Source of the DNA: Bacteroidaceae bacterium
Lineage (GTDB): Bacteria > Bacteroidota > Bacteroidia > Bacteroidales > Bacteroidaceae
DNA length: 42,814 nt
Direction of reading: 5' to 3'
NCBI GenBank assembly: GCA_017647975.1
Contig: JAGCJL010000041.1
Coordinates: forward strand, 1-42,814
Shown here: piece by piece, positions 8,919 through 16,563 of the stretch
How the letters are laid out: each line of letters opens with the position of its first letter
How positions within the stretch are numbered: the stretch's first letter is position 1
The notes under the pieces: generated by a model
Databases searched by the model: none
Told to the model about the DNA's origin: nothing
Seen by the model: only the letters and a program-made list of their open reading frames with translations
Made by a program: the position numbers and the translations under genes

Positions 8919-8934
8919 CAAAAAAATAACAAAT

Positions 8935-11247
8935 ATGATAAAGCGTATAATATTGTTGTTGTCAGTGGTTTTGCTTTTTTCAGCATCTGCTGTTGCACAG
9001 AAGATAAATGGCAAGGTTACCGATGAACAGCATAATCCATTGGCATATGTGAATGTTATTCTGCAAACGGCAGATTCTGCATTCTTGAGTGGTACGACAA
9101 CTGATGCCGACGGCTTTTTTGAACTCCCATTTCATGAAATGGCAAAATACATAAGCTTCTCTTTTATCGGCTATAACTCTGTTGTCAAAAAGGTGAAGAA
9201 TGATATAGGGATTGTTATGCTTGAACCCGACGCTCAATTGCTTGGTGAGGTTGTGGTTAAAGACTATCTGCCCAAAACGCAGATAAAGGGTGACGCACTT
9301 CTTACACCTGTAGAGAATAGTGTTCTTGCAAAGGCTGGTTCAGCCAACGATGTGCTTAATCAGCTGCCCGGCGTGGTAAAGAGTGAAGAGGCTTTTGAGG
9401 TATTCGGAAAAGGTGCGGCAATTATATATATAAACGGTAGGCTTGTAAGGGATAATGCCGAACTTGAACAGTTGAATTCAAATGAGATTAAACATGTTGA
9501 GGTTGTGCGGAATCCAGGTGCTCGTTATGACGCTACTGTTAAGGCTGTGATTAGAATACAGACTGTTAAAAAGGTTGGTGACGGATTCGCATTCAATCTG
9601 CGTTCGAGTGTCGTGTTGTCTCAAAAGAACGACTATATAAATCAGCTTAACATCAATTATCGCTATAGAGGATTTGACTTTTTTGCATCGCTTGCCTATC
9701 TTGATTACTCATATATACAGGATACTGATATCAAACAGACTCTTTACTCAAAGAATCTTTTGGAACTCTCCCAAAATGCCGATTTTACGGGGCGTTCCAG
9801 TGCTTTGCGACCAACACTTGGATTCAACTATCAAATAAATGACAACCATTCACTTGGTGTCCGTTATGTTCCCAATAAACCATTGCAAAACAGTTCGAAC
9901 AATGACTCATATTCTATTGCCTTGGTTGACAAAATTGTAGATGATACAACTCATACAATATCTAAAGACTTGGCCAATGATGATATAAATCATCAGGCAA
10001 ACATCTACTATTATGGTAGGGTAGGTAATTTGAACATTGATTTCAACACCGATATCTTGCATAGTGCTACCAATAAAAAGACGCACTATGACGAGGCGAG
10101 TCGCTTGCATGAGAATAGAGTTATTGAGACACAGAATTCTGCCCAAAACAGGCTTTATGCATCAAAATTGGTTCTTTCATATCCGTTGTTCAAAGGAAAT
10201 CTTTCGGTTGGTGCTGAATACTCTTATACAAAGAGAAGAGATGAGTATTTGAGTGAAGCAGGTTTTATCCCGTCCAACATTAGTCTTTTTAAGGAAAATG
10301 ACATCACTGCGTTTGCTGAATACGGTTATCCATTACCTTTCGGAAATGTGTCTGCCGGTTTACGCTATGAACATATTATCTATGATTATTATGAGAATGA
10401 TGTACGTGTTGATGAACAGTGTCGTAAATATGATAATTTCTATCCCAATGCTTCGTTTGCCGCAATATTGGGTAAGGTGCAGTTGATGTTAAGCTATTCT
10501 GTAAAAACTAACCGTCCGTCGTATTATCAGCTCAGTAATGCGGGAATGTATATTGACAGGTATTCTATCTCAAAAGGAACTCCGTCGTTGCAGCCCGAGA
10601 TTCATCATGATATCTCACTTGCAACGGTGTGGAAGTTTCTGCAATTCTCTTTGAGCTACCAGCATGTTCGTGACGCGATAGTACATCTTGGAACTTCGCA
10701 AGAGAATATAGATAATGCAATGGTTATATATTATACGAATTTTGCCGAGGACATGCCAAAACTCTCGGCTGTACTCTCGGTTGCTCCTACAGTATGTTTC
10801 TGGAATCCGGTATTGACGGCTGGTGTTGAAAAACAGTGGGTGCAGATTGAATATCTTGGCGAAAAGATAAACCTGAACAAACCATTACCTTATGTAAAGT
10901 TTGTAAACAACTTTAATTTATCAAAAGGTTTCATGGCAAATATCGATTATACTTTTGTCGGTAAAGGACATACTGTTATATATGAATTGCTGAAACCAAC
11001 ACATTGTATTGATTTTAGAATAAGTAAATCTTTCTTAAAGGATGCATTGAATCTTGAATTCAAAGCAAATGACATATTGAAGGGTAGTGGTGAGGAGATT
11101 ATAATGTATAGCAACACTTATAAAATAAATCAGGCAAACAGACGTGATTCCCGGGAATTTATATTTACTTTGCGTTATAACTTCAATAGTGCCAAGAGTA
11201 AATACAAGGGTACCGGTGCCGGCGAAGCACAAAAAAGTAGAATGTGA
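8935..11247 (+). CDS. Outer-membrane beta-barrel protein with CarboxypepD-like N-terminal domain (TonB-receptor-like)
   Basis: The 770-residue protein starts with a signal peptide (about 1-21, ending ASAVAQ), then a carboxypeptidase-D regulatory-like domain (about 23-85, KINGKVTDEQHNPLAYVNVIL), a plug-like region (about 110-205, with VLNQLPGVVKSEEAF and HVEVVRNPGARYDA), and a long barrel of alternating aromatic strands to about residue 755. This matches the OMP_b-brl_3 group, relatives of SusC/TonB-dependent receptors common in Bacteroidota. The C-terminus (AKSKYKGTGAGEAQKSRM) is a hydrophilic extension past the last strand. No SusD partner is present. Ligand or function cannot be read from sequence. 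Two PepSY-like genes follow on the same strand. Confidence 0.85.
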   Translation: MIKRIILLLSVVLLFSASAVAQKINGKVTDEQHNPLAYVNVILQTADSAFLSGTTTDADGFFELPFHEMAKYISFSFIGYNSVVKKVKNDIGIVMLEPDAQLLGEVVVKDYLPKTQIKGDALLTPVENSVLAKAGSANDVLNQLPGVVKSEEAFEVFGKGAAIIYINGRLVRDNAELEQLNSNEIKHVEVVRNPGARYDATVKAVIRIQTVKKVGDGFAFNLRSSVVLSQKNDYINQLNINYRYRGFDFFASLAYLDYSYIQDTDIKQTLYSKNLLELSQNADFTGRSSALRPTLGFNYQINDNHSLGVRYVPNKPLQNSSNNDSYSIALVDKIVDDTTHTISKDLANDDINHQANIYYYGRVGNLNIDFNTDILHSATNKKTHYDEASRLHENRVIETQNSAQNRLYASKLVLSYPLFKGNLSVGAEYSYTKRRDEYLSEAGFIPSNISLFKENDITAFAEYGYPLPFGNVSAGLRYEHIIYDYYENDVRVDEQCRKYDNFYPNASFAAILGKVQLMLSYSVKTNRPSYYQLSNAGMYIDRYSISKGTPSLQPEIHHDISLATVWKFLQFSLSYQHVRDAIVHLGTSQENIDNAMVIYYTNFAEDMPKLSAVLSVAPTVCFWNPVLTAGVEKQWVQIEYLGEKINLNKPLPYVKFVNNFNLSKGFMANIDYTFVGKGHTVIYELLKPTHCIDFRISKSFLKDALNLEFKANDILKGSGEEIIMYSNTYKINQANRRDSREFIFTLRYNFNSAKSKYKGTGAGEAQKSRM

Positions 11248-11414
11248 TGTGGTGCTCAAAAAAATCAAAAAAAAATAAGATTTTGAAGTTTTTTTCAATT
11301 TCATTTCAGAATTGAGTATAATCTTTGCATCGGAAATAGGACGGAACTGTTGCATGAACAGTCAAAAGCCGCCCGATGTTAAATAGATTATTAACTAAGA
11401 AAAAAACTGTAATT

Positions 11415-11855
11415 ATGAAAAAGATTTTATTTGCTGTAGTAGCGTTTTTGAGTTTGGGTATTTCAGTGGCTTGTGCCGACAATAACAAAATTATCAACAA
11501 GAGTGAGTTGCCGGCTCCTGCACAGAAGTTGTTGAATGATTATTTTCCCGATGCCAAACTGTCGTATGCAAAACTTGACAGAGATTTCCTTGAGCGTTCA
11601 TACGAGGTGCTTCTTGCCGACGGAACAAGACTCGAATTCTTCAGTAATGGTGAGTGGCAAGAGGTTGATTGCAAGTTTAGTGCAGTGCCTGCAGGTATTG
11701 TTCCTGAAGCAATAATTAAGTATGTTGCCGATAATTATCCCGGTGAAAAGGTTTTGAAAATTGAGATTGACCGCGGTAACTATGAGGTGAAATTGTCTAA
11801 TCGTCTGGAATTGACTTTTAATAAAAATTTCAACATCGTTGATATTGATGATTAA
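11415..11855 (+). CDS. Periplasmic PepSY-like (DUF2874) protein
   Basis: I choose the ATG at 11415 because it gives a signal peptide (MKKILFAVVAFLSLGISVACA, cleavage near residue 21); an ATG 39 bp upstream gives no signal. The 146-residue product has two related halves, each with a helix then a strand pair: PAPAQKLLNDYFPDAKLSYAK and PEAIIKYVADNYPGEKVLKIE, each followed by YEV-L-DG/N-like strands. This is the PepSY-like fold of small secreted Bacteroidota proteins of unknown function, distantly like beta-lactamase-inhibitor proteins. A weak -7 match (AATCTTTG, 11320-11327) suggests a separate promoter 90 bp upstream, without a good -33. The next gene is a lipoprotein of the same family. Confidence 0.8.
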   Translation: MKKILFAVVAFLSLGISVACADNNKIINKSELPAPAQKLLNDYFPDAKLSYAKLDRDFLERSYEVLLADGTRLEFFSNGEWQEVDCKFSAVPAGIVPEAIIKYVADNYPGEKVLKIEIDRGNYEVKLSNRLELTFNKNFNIVDIDD

Positions 11856-11884
11856 GAGTCCTTTCCTCTAAAGGAACTGAAACT

Positions 11885-12673
11885 ATGAAAAAACTGATAT
11901 TGCCGCTTTTGATGATATTTGCTCTCATTAGTTGTAATGAGAATGTAGGGACACATTTGAATGCGAATATCAAGGCTTTTATTGAGGAGCATTATAGCGG
12001 TGCGAGAATATTGAGTGCTGAGTACGATGACAAAGGCCTATTTGAAGTTGAGATACGTCACAAATTGATTATCAAGGATGTTTATTTCGATTATAAGAAT
12101 GAATGGGTTTATACTTCGTGGGATGTAAGACCTGCTGATGTGTCAGATGTTGTGAAGAATGTCGTAGCTCAAAAGTATCCTGGTTACAGAATTGATAACG
12201 CCGATTATATACAACGCAGCAGTGGCGATTATTATGTTCTTGAACTTGAAAAGGGTGAGTTTGATGCTGATGTTACAATAACAGTTGATGGGGAGATTAT
12301 CTCTCCATCAACAATTTTACCTTTGTTGACTACAGAGATAAAGGAATTCATATCAACCAAATATCCGGTAGCAACGATTGAAGATTATGGTTATGACGCA
12401 GCAGGTGTTTTTGAGGTGATTATACGTGATGGTGCTGTCGAAAAGTATCTATTTTTTGATAGTAATGGAGCGTGGATTAAAACTCGCTGGAATGTATCAG
12501 TTGATTACTTGCCTAATGTTGTTAATTCGGCTCTGGCAACATCCTATCCCGATTATTTTGTTGATAATGCATTTTATGTTGAAACGCCTGATGCTCTGTT
12601 TTATGAGATAAAATTGGTGTTGGGCGAGAATGAAATTGTGGTAAAGGTTTCAACCGAAGGTGTAATACTTTAA
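11885..12673 (+). CDS. Lipoprotein with two tandem PepSY-like domains
   Basis: The 262-residue protein has a lipoprotein signal peptide (MKKLILPLLMIFALISC, lipidated C17). The mature part contains two homologous blocks of about 115 residues: 26-140 and 149-262. Matching pieces are IKAFIEEHYSGARI and IKEFISTKYPVATI, GLFEVEIRHK and GVFEVIIRDG, WVYTSWDV and WIKTRWNV, YPGYRIDNADY and YPDYFVDNAFY. The duplication is old at amino-acid level. It lies 29 bp after the single PepSY-like gene, so the two are probably co-transcribed and end at the terminator at 12734. Such proteins may bind peptides or chaperone the nearby barrel protein, but that is speculation. Confidence 0.8.
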   Translation: MKKLILPLLMIFALISCNENVGTHLNANIKAFIEEHYSGARILSAEYDDKGLFEVEIRHKLIIKDVYFDYKNEWVYTSWDVRPADVSDVVKNVVAQKYPGYRIDNADYIQRSSGDYYVLELEKGEFDADVTITVDGEIISPSTILPLLTTEIKEFISTKYPVATIEDYGYDAAGVFEVIIRDGAVEKYLFFDSNGAWIKTRWNVSVDYLPNVVNSALATSYPDYFVDNAFYVETPDALFYEIKLVLGENEIVVKVSTEGVIL

Positions 12674-12733
12674 GTAGTAGCTTCTTTCCATTTCAGTTCC
12701 TGTTGCTCTTTAATAAAATGAGGCTATACTCTT

Positions 12734-12775
12734 AAATCTGTATCATTTCATGTAGATGTGATGCAGATTTTTTCT
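12734..12775 (+). terminator. Rho-independent terminator after the PepSY-like genes
   Basis: AAATCTG (12734-12740) pairs with CAGATTT (12764-12770), continued by a T-G wobble and ATCA/TGAT, and is followed by a run of T. It lies 60 bp after the lipoprotein stop and before the metF promoter. Confidence 0.75.
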
Positions 12776-12783
12776 TTTGTCTG

Positions 12784-12814
12784 TTAGAATTGTCACAGAA
12801 AAAATATAACTTTG
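12784..12814 (+). promoter_or_regulatory. Probable promoter of the metF-holB-ricT-gldH operon
   Basis: TAACTTTG at 12807-12814 is an exact TAnnTTTG -7 element. TTAG at 12784-12787 is one mismatch from TTTG at 19 bp spacing. The predicted start near 12818 gives a leader of about 47 nt. Confidence 0.55.
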
Positions 12815-12864
12815 TAAAAATAAAGACTTTTATAAAAGGGCTGAAATGCCTATAACTTCATATA

Positions 12865-13818
12865 ATGCGAGTAACAGACTATATAAAATCGTCGGCCGGT
12901 ACAGCCTTTTCGTTTGAGGTGCTCCCTCCGCTTAAAGGAACAGGTACTGCCGGTCTTTTTAGAAATATTGACAGACTCATGGAGTTTGCTCCCGGTTACA
13001 TTAACATTACAACACATCATAGTGAACCGGTTTATCGTGACATGGGTAACGGTATGTTTGCCCTTGGCACAATTCGTCGCCGTCCGGGTACGGTTGCTGT
13101 TGCAACAGCGATACATCACAGATATAATGTTCCTGTTGTTCCGCATATATTATGTAACGGCTACTCTCTGGAAGATACCGAATATGCCCTAATAGACCTT
13201 CAGTTGTCGGGTATAACAGATATTCTTGTACTGCGTGGTGACAAGTGCAAGGTCGATGCAAATACAGCTCCTGTAAAATGCGGAAATAAATATGCTATAG
13301 ATTTGCAAAGGCAGGTAAACCGCTTTAATGAGGGCTTCTTTGTGGATGGTTCTGAAATGAAGGACAAGGGTGTGCCGTTTTCTTACGGTGTGGCTTGTTA
13401 TCCCGAAAAACATGAGGAGGCTCCAAACATTGAGTGTGATCTCGCTGTTTTGAAACAGAAAGCTGATGAGGGTGCGGAATATGCTGTGACGCAGATGTTT
13501 TTTGACAACAGAAAATATTTTGAGTTTGTAGAGCGTGCCAGAGCTATGGGTATAACAATTCCAATTATACCTGGTATAAAGCCAATCCATAGAATTTCGC
13601 AGATGAGTGTGTTGCCTAAGACTTTTCATGTTGACTTGCCATCGGAGCTTGTTTCTGAACTGTTGAAATGCAAGGATGATACAGCTGTGGCTCAGGTTGG
13701 ACGTGAGTGGAGTATCGGGCAGTGCCGTGAATTGATGGAACATGGTGTTCCCAGTATTCACTTCTATACTATCAATGCTTTTGATAGTGTATATGATATA
13801 GCAAAAGCGATATACTGA
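12865..13818 (+). CDS. metF: 5,10-methylenetetrahydrofolate reductase
   Basis: The 317-residue protein is the usual size for bacterial MetF and shows the family features in order: FSFEVLPPLKGTG near the N-terminus, an ITTHHSE segment, HILCNGYSLEDTEYALIDLQLSGITDILVLRGD (folate/flavin-site region), FSYGVACYPEKHEEAPN, the QMFFDN motif and IIPGIKPI. It is a TIM-barrel FAD enzyme that reduces methylene-THF to 5-methyl-THF for methionine synthesis. It opens a four-gene run; its TGA overlaps the holB ATG by one base. No SAM-responsive element was recognised in the short leader. Confidence 0.96.
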   Translation: MRVTDYIKSSAGTAFSFEVLPPLKGTGTAGLFRNIDRLMEFAPGYINITTHHSEPVYRDMGNGMFALGTIRRRPGTVAVATAIHHRYNVPVVPHILCNGYSLEDTEYALIDLQLSGITDILVLRGDKCKVDANTAPVKCGNKYAIDLQRQVNRFNEGFFVDGSEMKDKGVPFSYGVACYPEKHEEAPNIECDLAVLKQKADEGAEYAVTQMFFDNRKYFEFVERARAMGITIPIIPGIKPIHRISQMSVLPKTFHVDLPSELVSELLKCKDDTAVAQVGREWSIGQCRELMEHGVPSIHFYTINAFDSVYDIAKAIY

Positions 13819-14948
13819 TGGGAGTGTTCTTTAAAGATATAATAGGACAGAGAGGGGTTGTTGAACAACTACGCTGTTGTGTCGATGAAAATCGTCTGGC
13901 ACACGCTTTGCTTATTACCGGTCCACGTGGCAATGGTAAGTTGGCTATTGCTATAGCACTTGCCAATTATCTGTTATGTGGCAATAGGGGCGATGCCTGT
14001 GGCAATTGTCCTTCGTGTGTGAAACTCGAAAAGTTTATTCATAGTGATCTGCATTTTGTCTTTCCGGTAAAGAAAAAGAAAGGTAGTGATTCGGCTCCAA
14101 TCAGTGATGATTATATAACTGAATGGCGTGAACTGCTTACCAAGAGTGCATATTTCAGTTATGATGAATGGTTGCAGAAGCTTGATGTAGAGAATCAACA
14201 ACCTATGATTTATGAGCGTGAGAGCAATGAGATTTTGCATAAGTTGTCAATGCAGTCACGTGAGGGCGGTTGGAAAATTGTCATTATATGGTTGCCCGAG
14301 AAGATGAAAGAAGCTTGTTCAAACAAACTCTTGAAGATTATAGAGGAACCGCCACAAGAAACATTGTTCTTACTTGTTTCTGAGGAACCGGACAAAATTA
14401 TTCCTACTATACAAAGTCGTACGCAGTGCGTTGTTGTTCCCCGTATTATGCAGGAGGATATGGAAAATGCCTTGCAAAAGCGTTATGGGTTGACTTTTGA
14501 CGACGCTAAGCTTATTGCACAGCAGAGTGGTGGCAATTGGGAAAAGGCCGAAGAACTGCTCTCTCTGAGCGATGAAAAGGCTCAATATCTTGAACTTTTC
14601 ATGCAGTTGATGCGTGTGGCATATGCACGTAACATTCGTGACATGAAGGCTTGGAGTGAGCAAGTTGCTGCACTTGGTCGTGAACGTCAAAAGAGACTGC
14701 TCGACTATTGTCAGCGAATGATACGAGAGAATTTTGTTATGAATTTCCGCCATGACGAAATGGTTTATATGTCACAGGCCGAACGTAATTTCTCGGTGAG
14801 GTTCTCACCATTTGTGAATGAGAACAATATTTTTGGTATCATGGAGGAGCTTTCCGAGGCTCAAAGACATATAGAACAGAATGTAAATGCAAAAATGGTC
14901 TTCTTTGACATGTCGTTGAGGATGATTGTTTGGATAAAAAATAGATAA
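13818..14948 (+). CDS. holB: DNA polymerase III delta-prime subunit (clamp loader)
   Basis: The 376-residue protein has the N-terminal clamp-loader AAA+ domain: FKDIIGQRGVVEQL, ALLITGPRGNGK (35-41 phosphate-loop-like but ending K-L rather than K-T/S, as expected for non-hydrolysing delta-prime), a zinc module C54, C61, C64, C67, and the KIIEEPPQETLFLLVSEEPDKIIPTIQSRTQCVVVPR stretch with an SRT sensor-like element. It is part of the clamp loader that places the beta clamp on DNA. It overlaps metF by one base and is followed with zero spacing by ricT, so all three are probably translated from one message. Confidence 0.93.
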   Translation: MGVFFKDIIGQRGVVEQLRCCVDENRLAHALLITGPRGNGKLAIAIALANYLLCGNRGDACGNCPSCVKLEKFIHSDLHFVFPVKKKKGSDSAPISDDYITEWRELLTKSAYFSYDEWLQKLDVENQQPMIYERESNEILHKLSMQSREGGWKIVIIWLPEKMKEACSNKLLKIIEEPPQETLFLLVSEEPDKIIPTIQSRTQCVVVPRIMQEDMENALQKRYGLTFDDAKLIAQQSGGNWEKAEELLSLSDEKAQYLELFMQLMRVAYARNIRDMKAWSEQVAALGRERQKRLLDYCQRMIRENFVMNFRHDEMVYMSQAERNFSVRFSPFVNENNIFGIMEELSEAQRHIEQNVNAKMVFFDMSLRMIVWIKNR

Positions 14949-16115
14949 ATGGAAAAAAGATATAAAGAGAATAATGGTTGTGCAGGTATATGTTGCAAGG
15001 GATGTGGTAAATTGGACGCTCCGTTGAACACCTTCGACTGGCTTGCCGATGTGCCGGGAAACGAGGAATATACCGATATTGTTGAAGTACAGTTCAAGAA
15101 TACCCATAAGGGCTATTATAAGAACAGTAATAATATTCCATTGAAGAAAGGTGATATTGTGGCTGTTGAAGCAACACCGGGACATGACATAGGTACTGTC
15201 ACAATGACCGGTCGTCTTGTTCTGCTTCAGTTGAAAAAGACACGTCTTACACCCGAGAGCGAATTCAAGAGGGTGTATCGCAAGGCACGTCCGGTGGATA
15301 TGGAGAAATATGCCGAGGCTAAGGCTCGTGAGCATGATACGATGATACGTTCACGCCAGATAGCAAAGGATCTTAATCTTGATATGAAAATTGGTGATGT
15401 TGAGTATCAGGGTGACGGTCAAAAGGCTATTTTTTATTACATAGCCGACAACCGTGTCGATTTCCGTCAGCTAATCAAGGTTCTCGCCGATGTCTTTAAG
15501 ATAAAGATTGAGATGAAGCAGATTGGTGCTCGTCAGGAGGCCGGACGTATCGGTGGTATAGGTCCTTGCGGAAGAGAACTTTGCTGTGCCATGTTTACGA
15601 CAAACTTTGTTTCGGTATCGACATCTGCTGCTCGTTTTCAGGATATATCACTCAATCCGCAAAAACTCGCCGGCCAATGTGCAAAACTTAAATGTTGTCT
15701 TAACTATGAGGTTGATGCTTATGTTGAGGCTTCACGTGGTTTGCCCAATAGAGATATTGAGCTTGAGACAAAGGATGGAACATACTATTTCTTTAAGTGT
15801 GACATTATGCGTGGCGAGATAACTTATTCAACCGACAAGCATATTCCTGCCAATCTCGTGACAATAACCGGCAAACGTGCTTTTGCCATTATTGATATGA
15901 ACAAACGAGGTGAGCGTCCCGAATCACTTTTGGCTGGTGGTAATCGTGAGCCTAAACGCTCTGTTGACTTGCTTGAACAAGAGAATATAAATCGTTTCGA
16001 TAACGCTCCGCGTGCGAATAAGAAACGACGTAAGGGTGGGGGTAATCGTCACGACTCAAAAAGAGCTAATGACAGACAAGATAATGGTAAAAAAAATCAG
16101 CCTAAAGGTGAATAA
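14949..16115 (+). CDS. ricT: RicT/YaaT-like PSP1-domain protein
   Basis: The 388-residue protein has an N-terminal Cys cluster (C11, C15, C16, C19), the PSP1 core (about 40-260) with GRIGGIGPCGRELCC (C207, C212, C213) and AKLKCCLNYE (C244, C249, C250), and a Lys/Arg/Gly-rich tail from about 330 to 388. In Bacillus the homologue RicT joins RicA and RicF in an iron-sulfur complex that controls RNase Y; partners are not seen here and the role in Bacteroidota is not settled. It begins directly after the holB stop. The basic tail suggests nucleic-acid contact, which is inference. The gldH start lies within its last 32 bp. Confidence 0.88.
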   Translation: MEKRYKENNGCAGICCKGCGKLDAPLNTFDWLADVPGNEEYTDIVEVQFKNTHKGYYKNSNNIPLKKGDIVAVEATPGHDIGTVTMTGRLVLLQLKKTRLTPESEFKRVYRKARPVDMEKYAEAKAREHDTMIRSRQIAKDLNLDMKIGDVEYQGDGQKAIFYYIADNRVDFRQLIKVLADVFKIKIEMKQIGARQEAGRIGGIGPCGRELCCAMFTTNFVSVSTSAARFQDISLNPQKLAGQCAKLKCCLNYEVDAYVEASRGLPNRDIELETKDGTYYFFKCDIMRGEITYSTDKHIPANLVTITGKRAFAIIDMNKRGERPESLLAGGNREPKRSVDLLEQENINRFDNAPRANKKRRKGGGNRHDSKRANDRQDNGKKNQPKGE

Positions 16116-16563
16116 ATTTTTTCTCTTGACGGCACTTCTGCTCTGTTGTTCATGTGATGGTGTGCTGTTTTACGATTTCTGTACGGTAGATACTGATGGC
16201 TGGCACAGGAATGATGTTCTGGAATATGTGTATGAGAAAGATTTCGTAAAAGATACAACTGTACACTTTTCGGTAGATACACGCACCGTAGCTTCTTATC
16301 CATATAAAGATATTGTTGTTTCAGTAGAGGCTCTTGATACTATGGGCACAGTGTTTTATAAGGACACATTAACTTGTGCTGTGTATGATGACGACGGTCG
16401 CAGAGTTGGACACACCGTAGGCCTTATGTACCAGCAGTCGAGCGAGTCGATAGAGATATTATTACCTCATAATAAAACTATCTTGCATGTAACTCATCTT
16501 ATGTCCGATTCGACCTTACATGGTGTATCTGATATCGGAATAAGAATCTGTCGTAAAAATTAG
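16084..16563 (+). CDS. gldH: Gliding-motility/T9SS-associated lipoprotein GldH
   Basis: I choose the ATG at 16084, which gives a lipoprotein signal (MVKKISLKVNKFFLLTALLLCCSC, lipid attachment probably C24); the upstream ATGs lie within ricT in another frame and lack a signal. The 159-residue product continues with DGVLFYDFCTVDTDGWHRNDVLEYVY, the usual GldH N-terminal pattern (W, then F/Y-rich beta strands). GldH is needed for gliding and T9SS-linked secretion in Flavobacterium; non-gliding Bacteroidales also keep it. It overlaps ricT by 32 bp and converges on rodA with a 4 bp overlap of stop codons, leaving no room for a normal terminator between the two operons. Confidence 0.88.
   Translation: MVKKISLKVNKFFLLTALLLCCSCDGVLFYDFCTVDTDGWHRNDVLEYVYEKDFVKDTTVHFSVDTRTVASYPYKDIVVSVEALDTMGTVFYKDTLTCAVYDDDGRRVGHTVGLMYQQSSESIEILLPHNKTILHVTHLMSDSTLHGVSDIGIRICRKN

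Larger units (their letters stand above)
8635..8934. other. 300 bp AT-rich divergent intergenic region
   Basis: This stretch separates the minus-strand transferase gene from the plus-strand barrel gene. I see no coding potential. It holds one promoter at each end (8651-8683 minus; 8888-8918 plus) and a 15 bp palindrome at 8730-8744. The rest is A/T-rich. Confidence 0.6.

Noticed and set aside
13189..13761. A 190-codon minus-strand frame
   Set aside because: It is antisense to metF and shows no signal, domain or promoter.
12865..13818. A metF-leader riboswitch
   Set aside because: The leader is predicted to be about 47 nt and contains no recognisable conserved SAM-riboswitch core.
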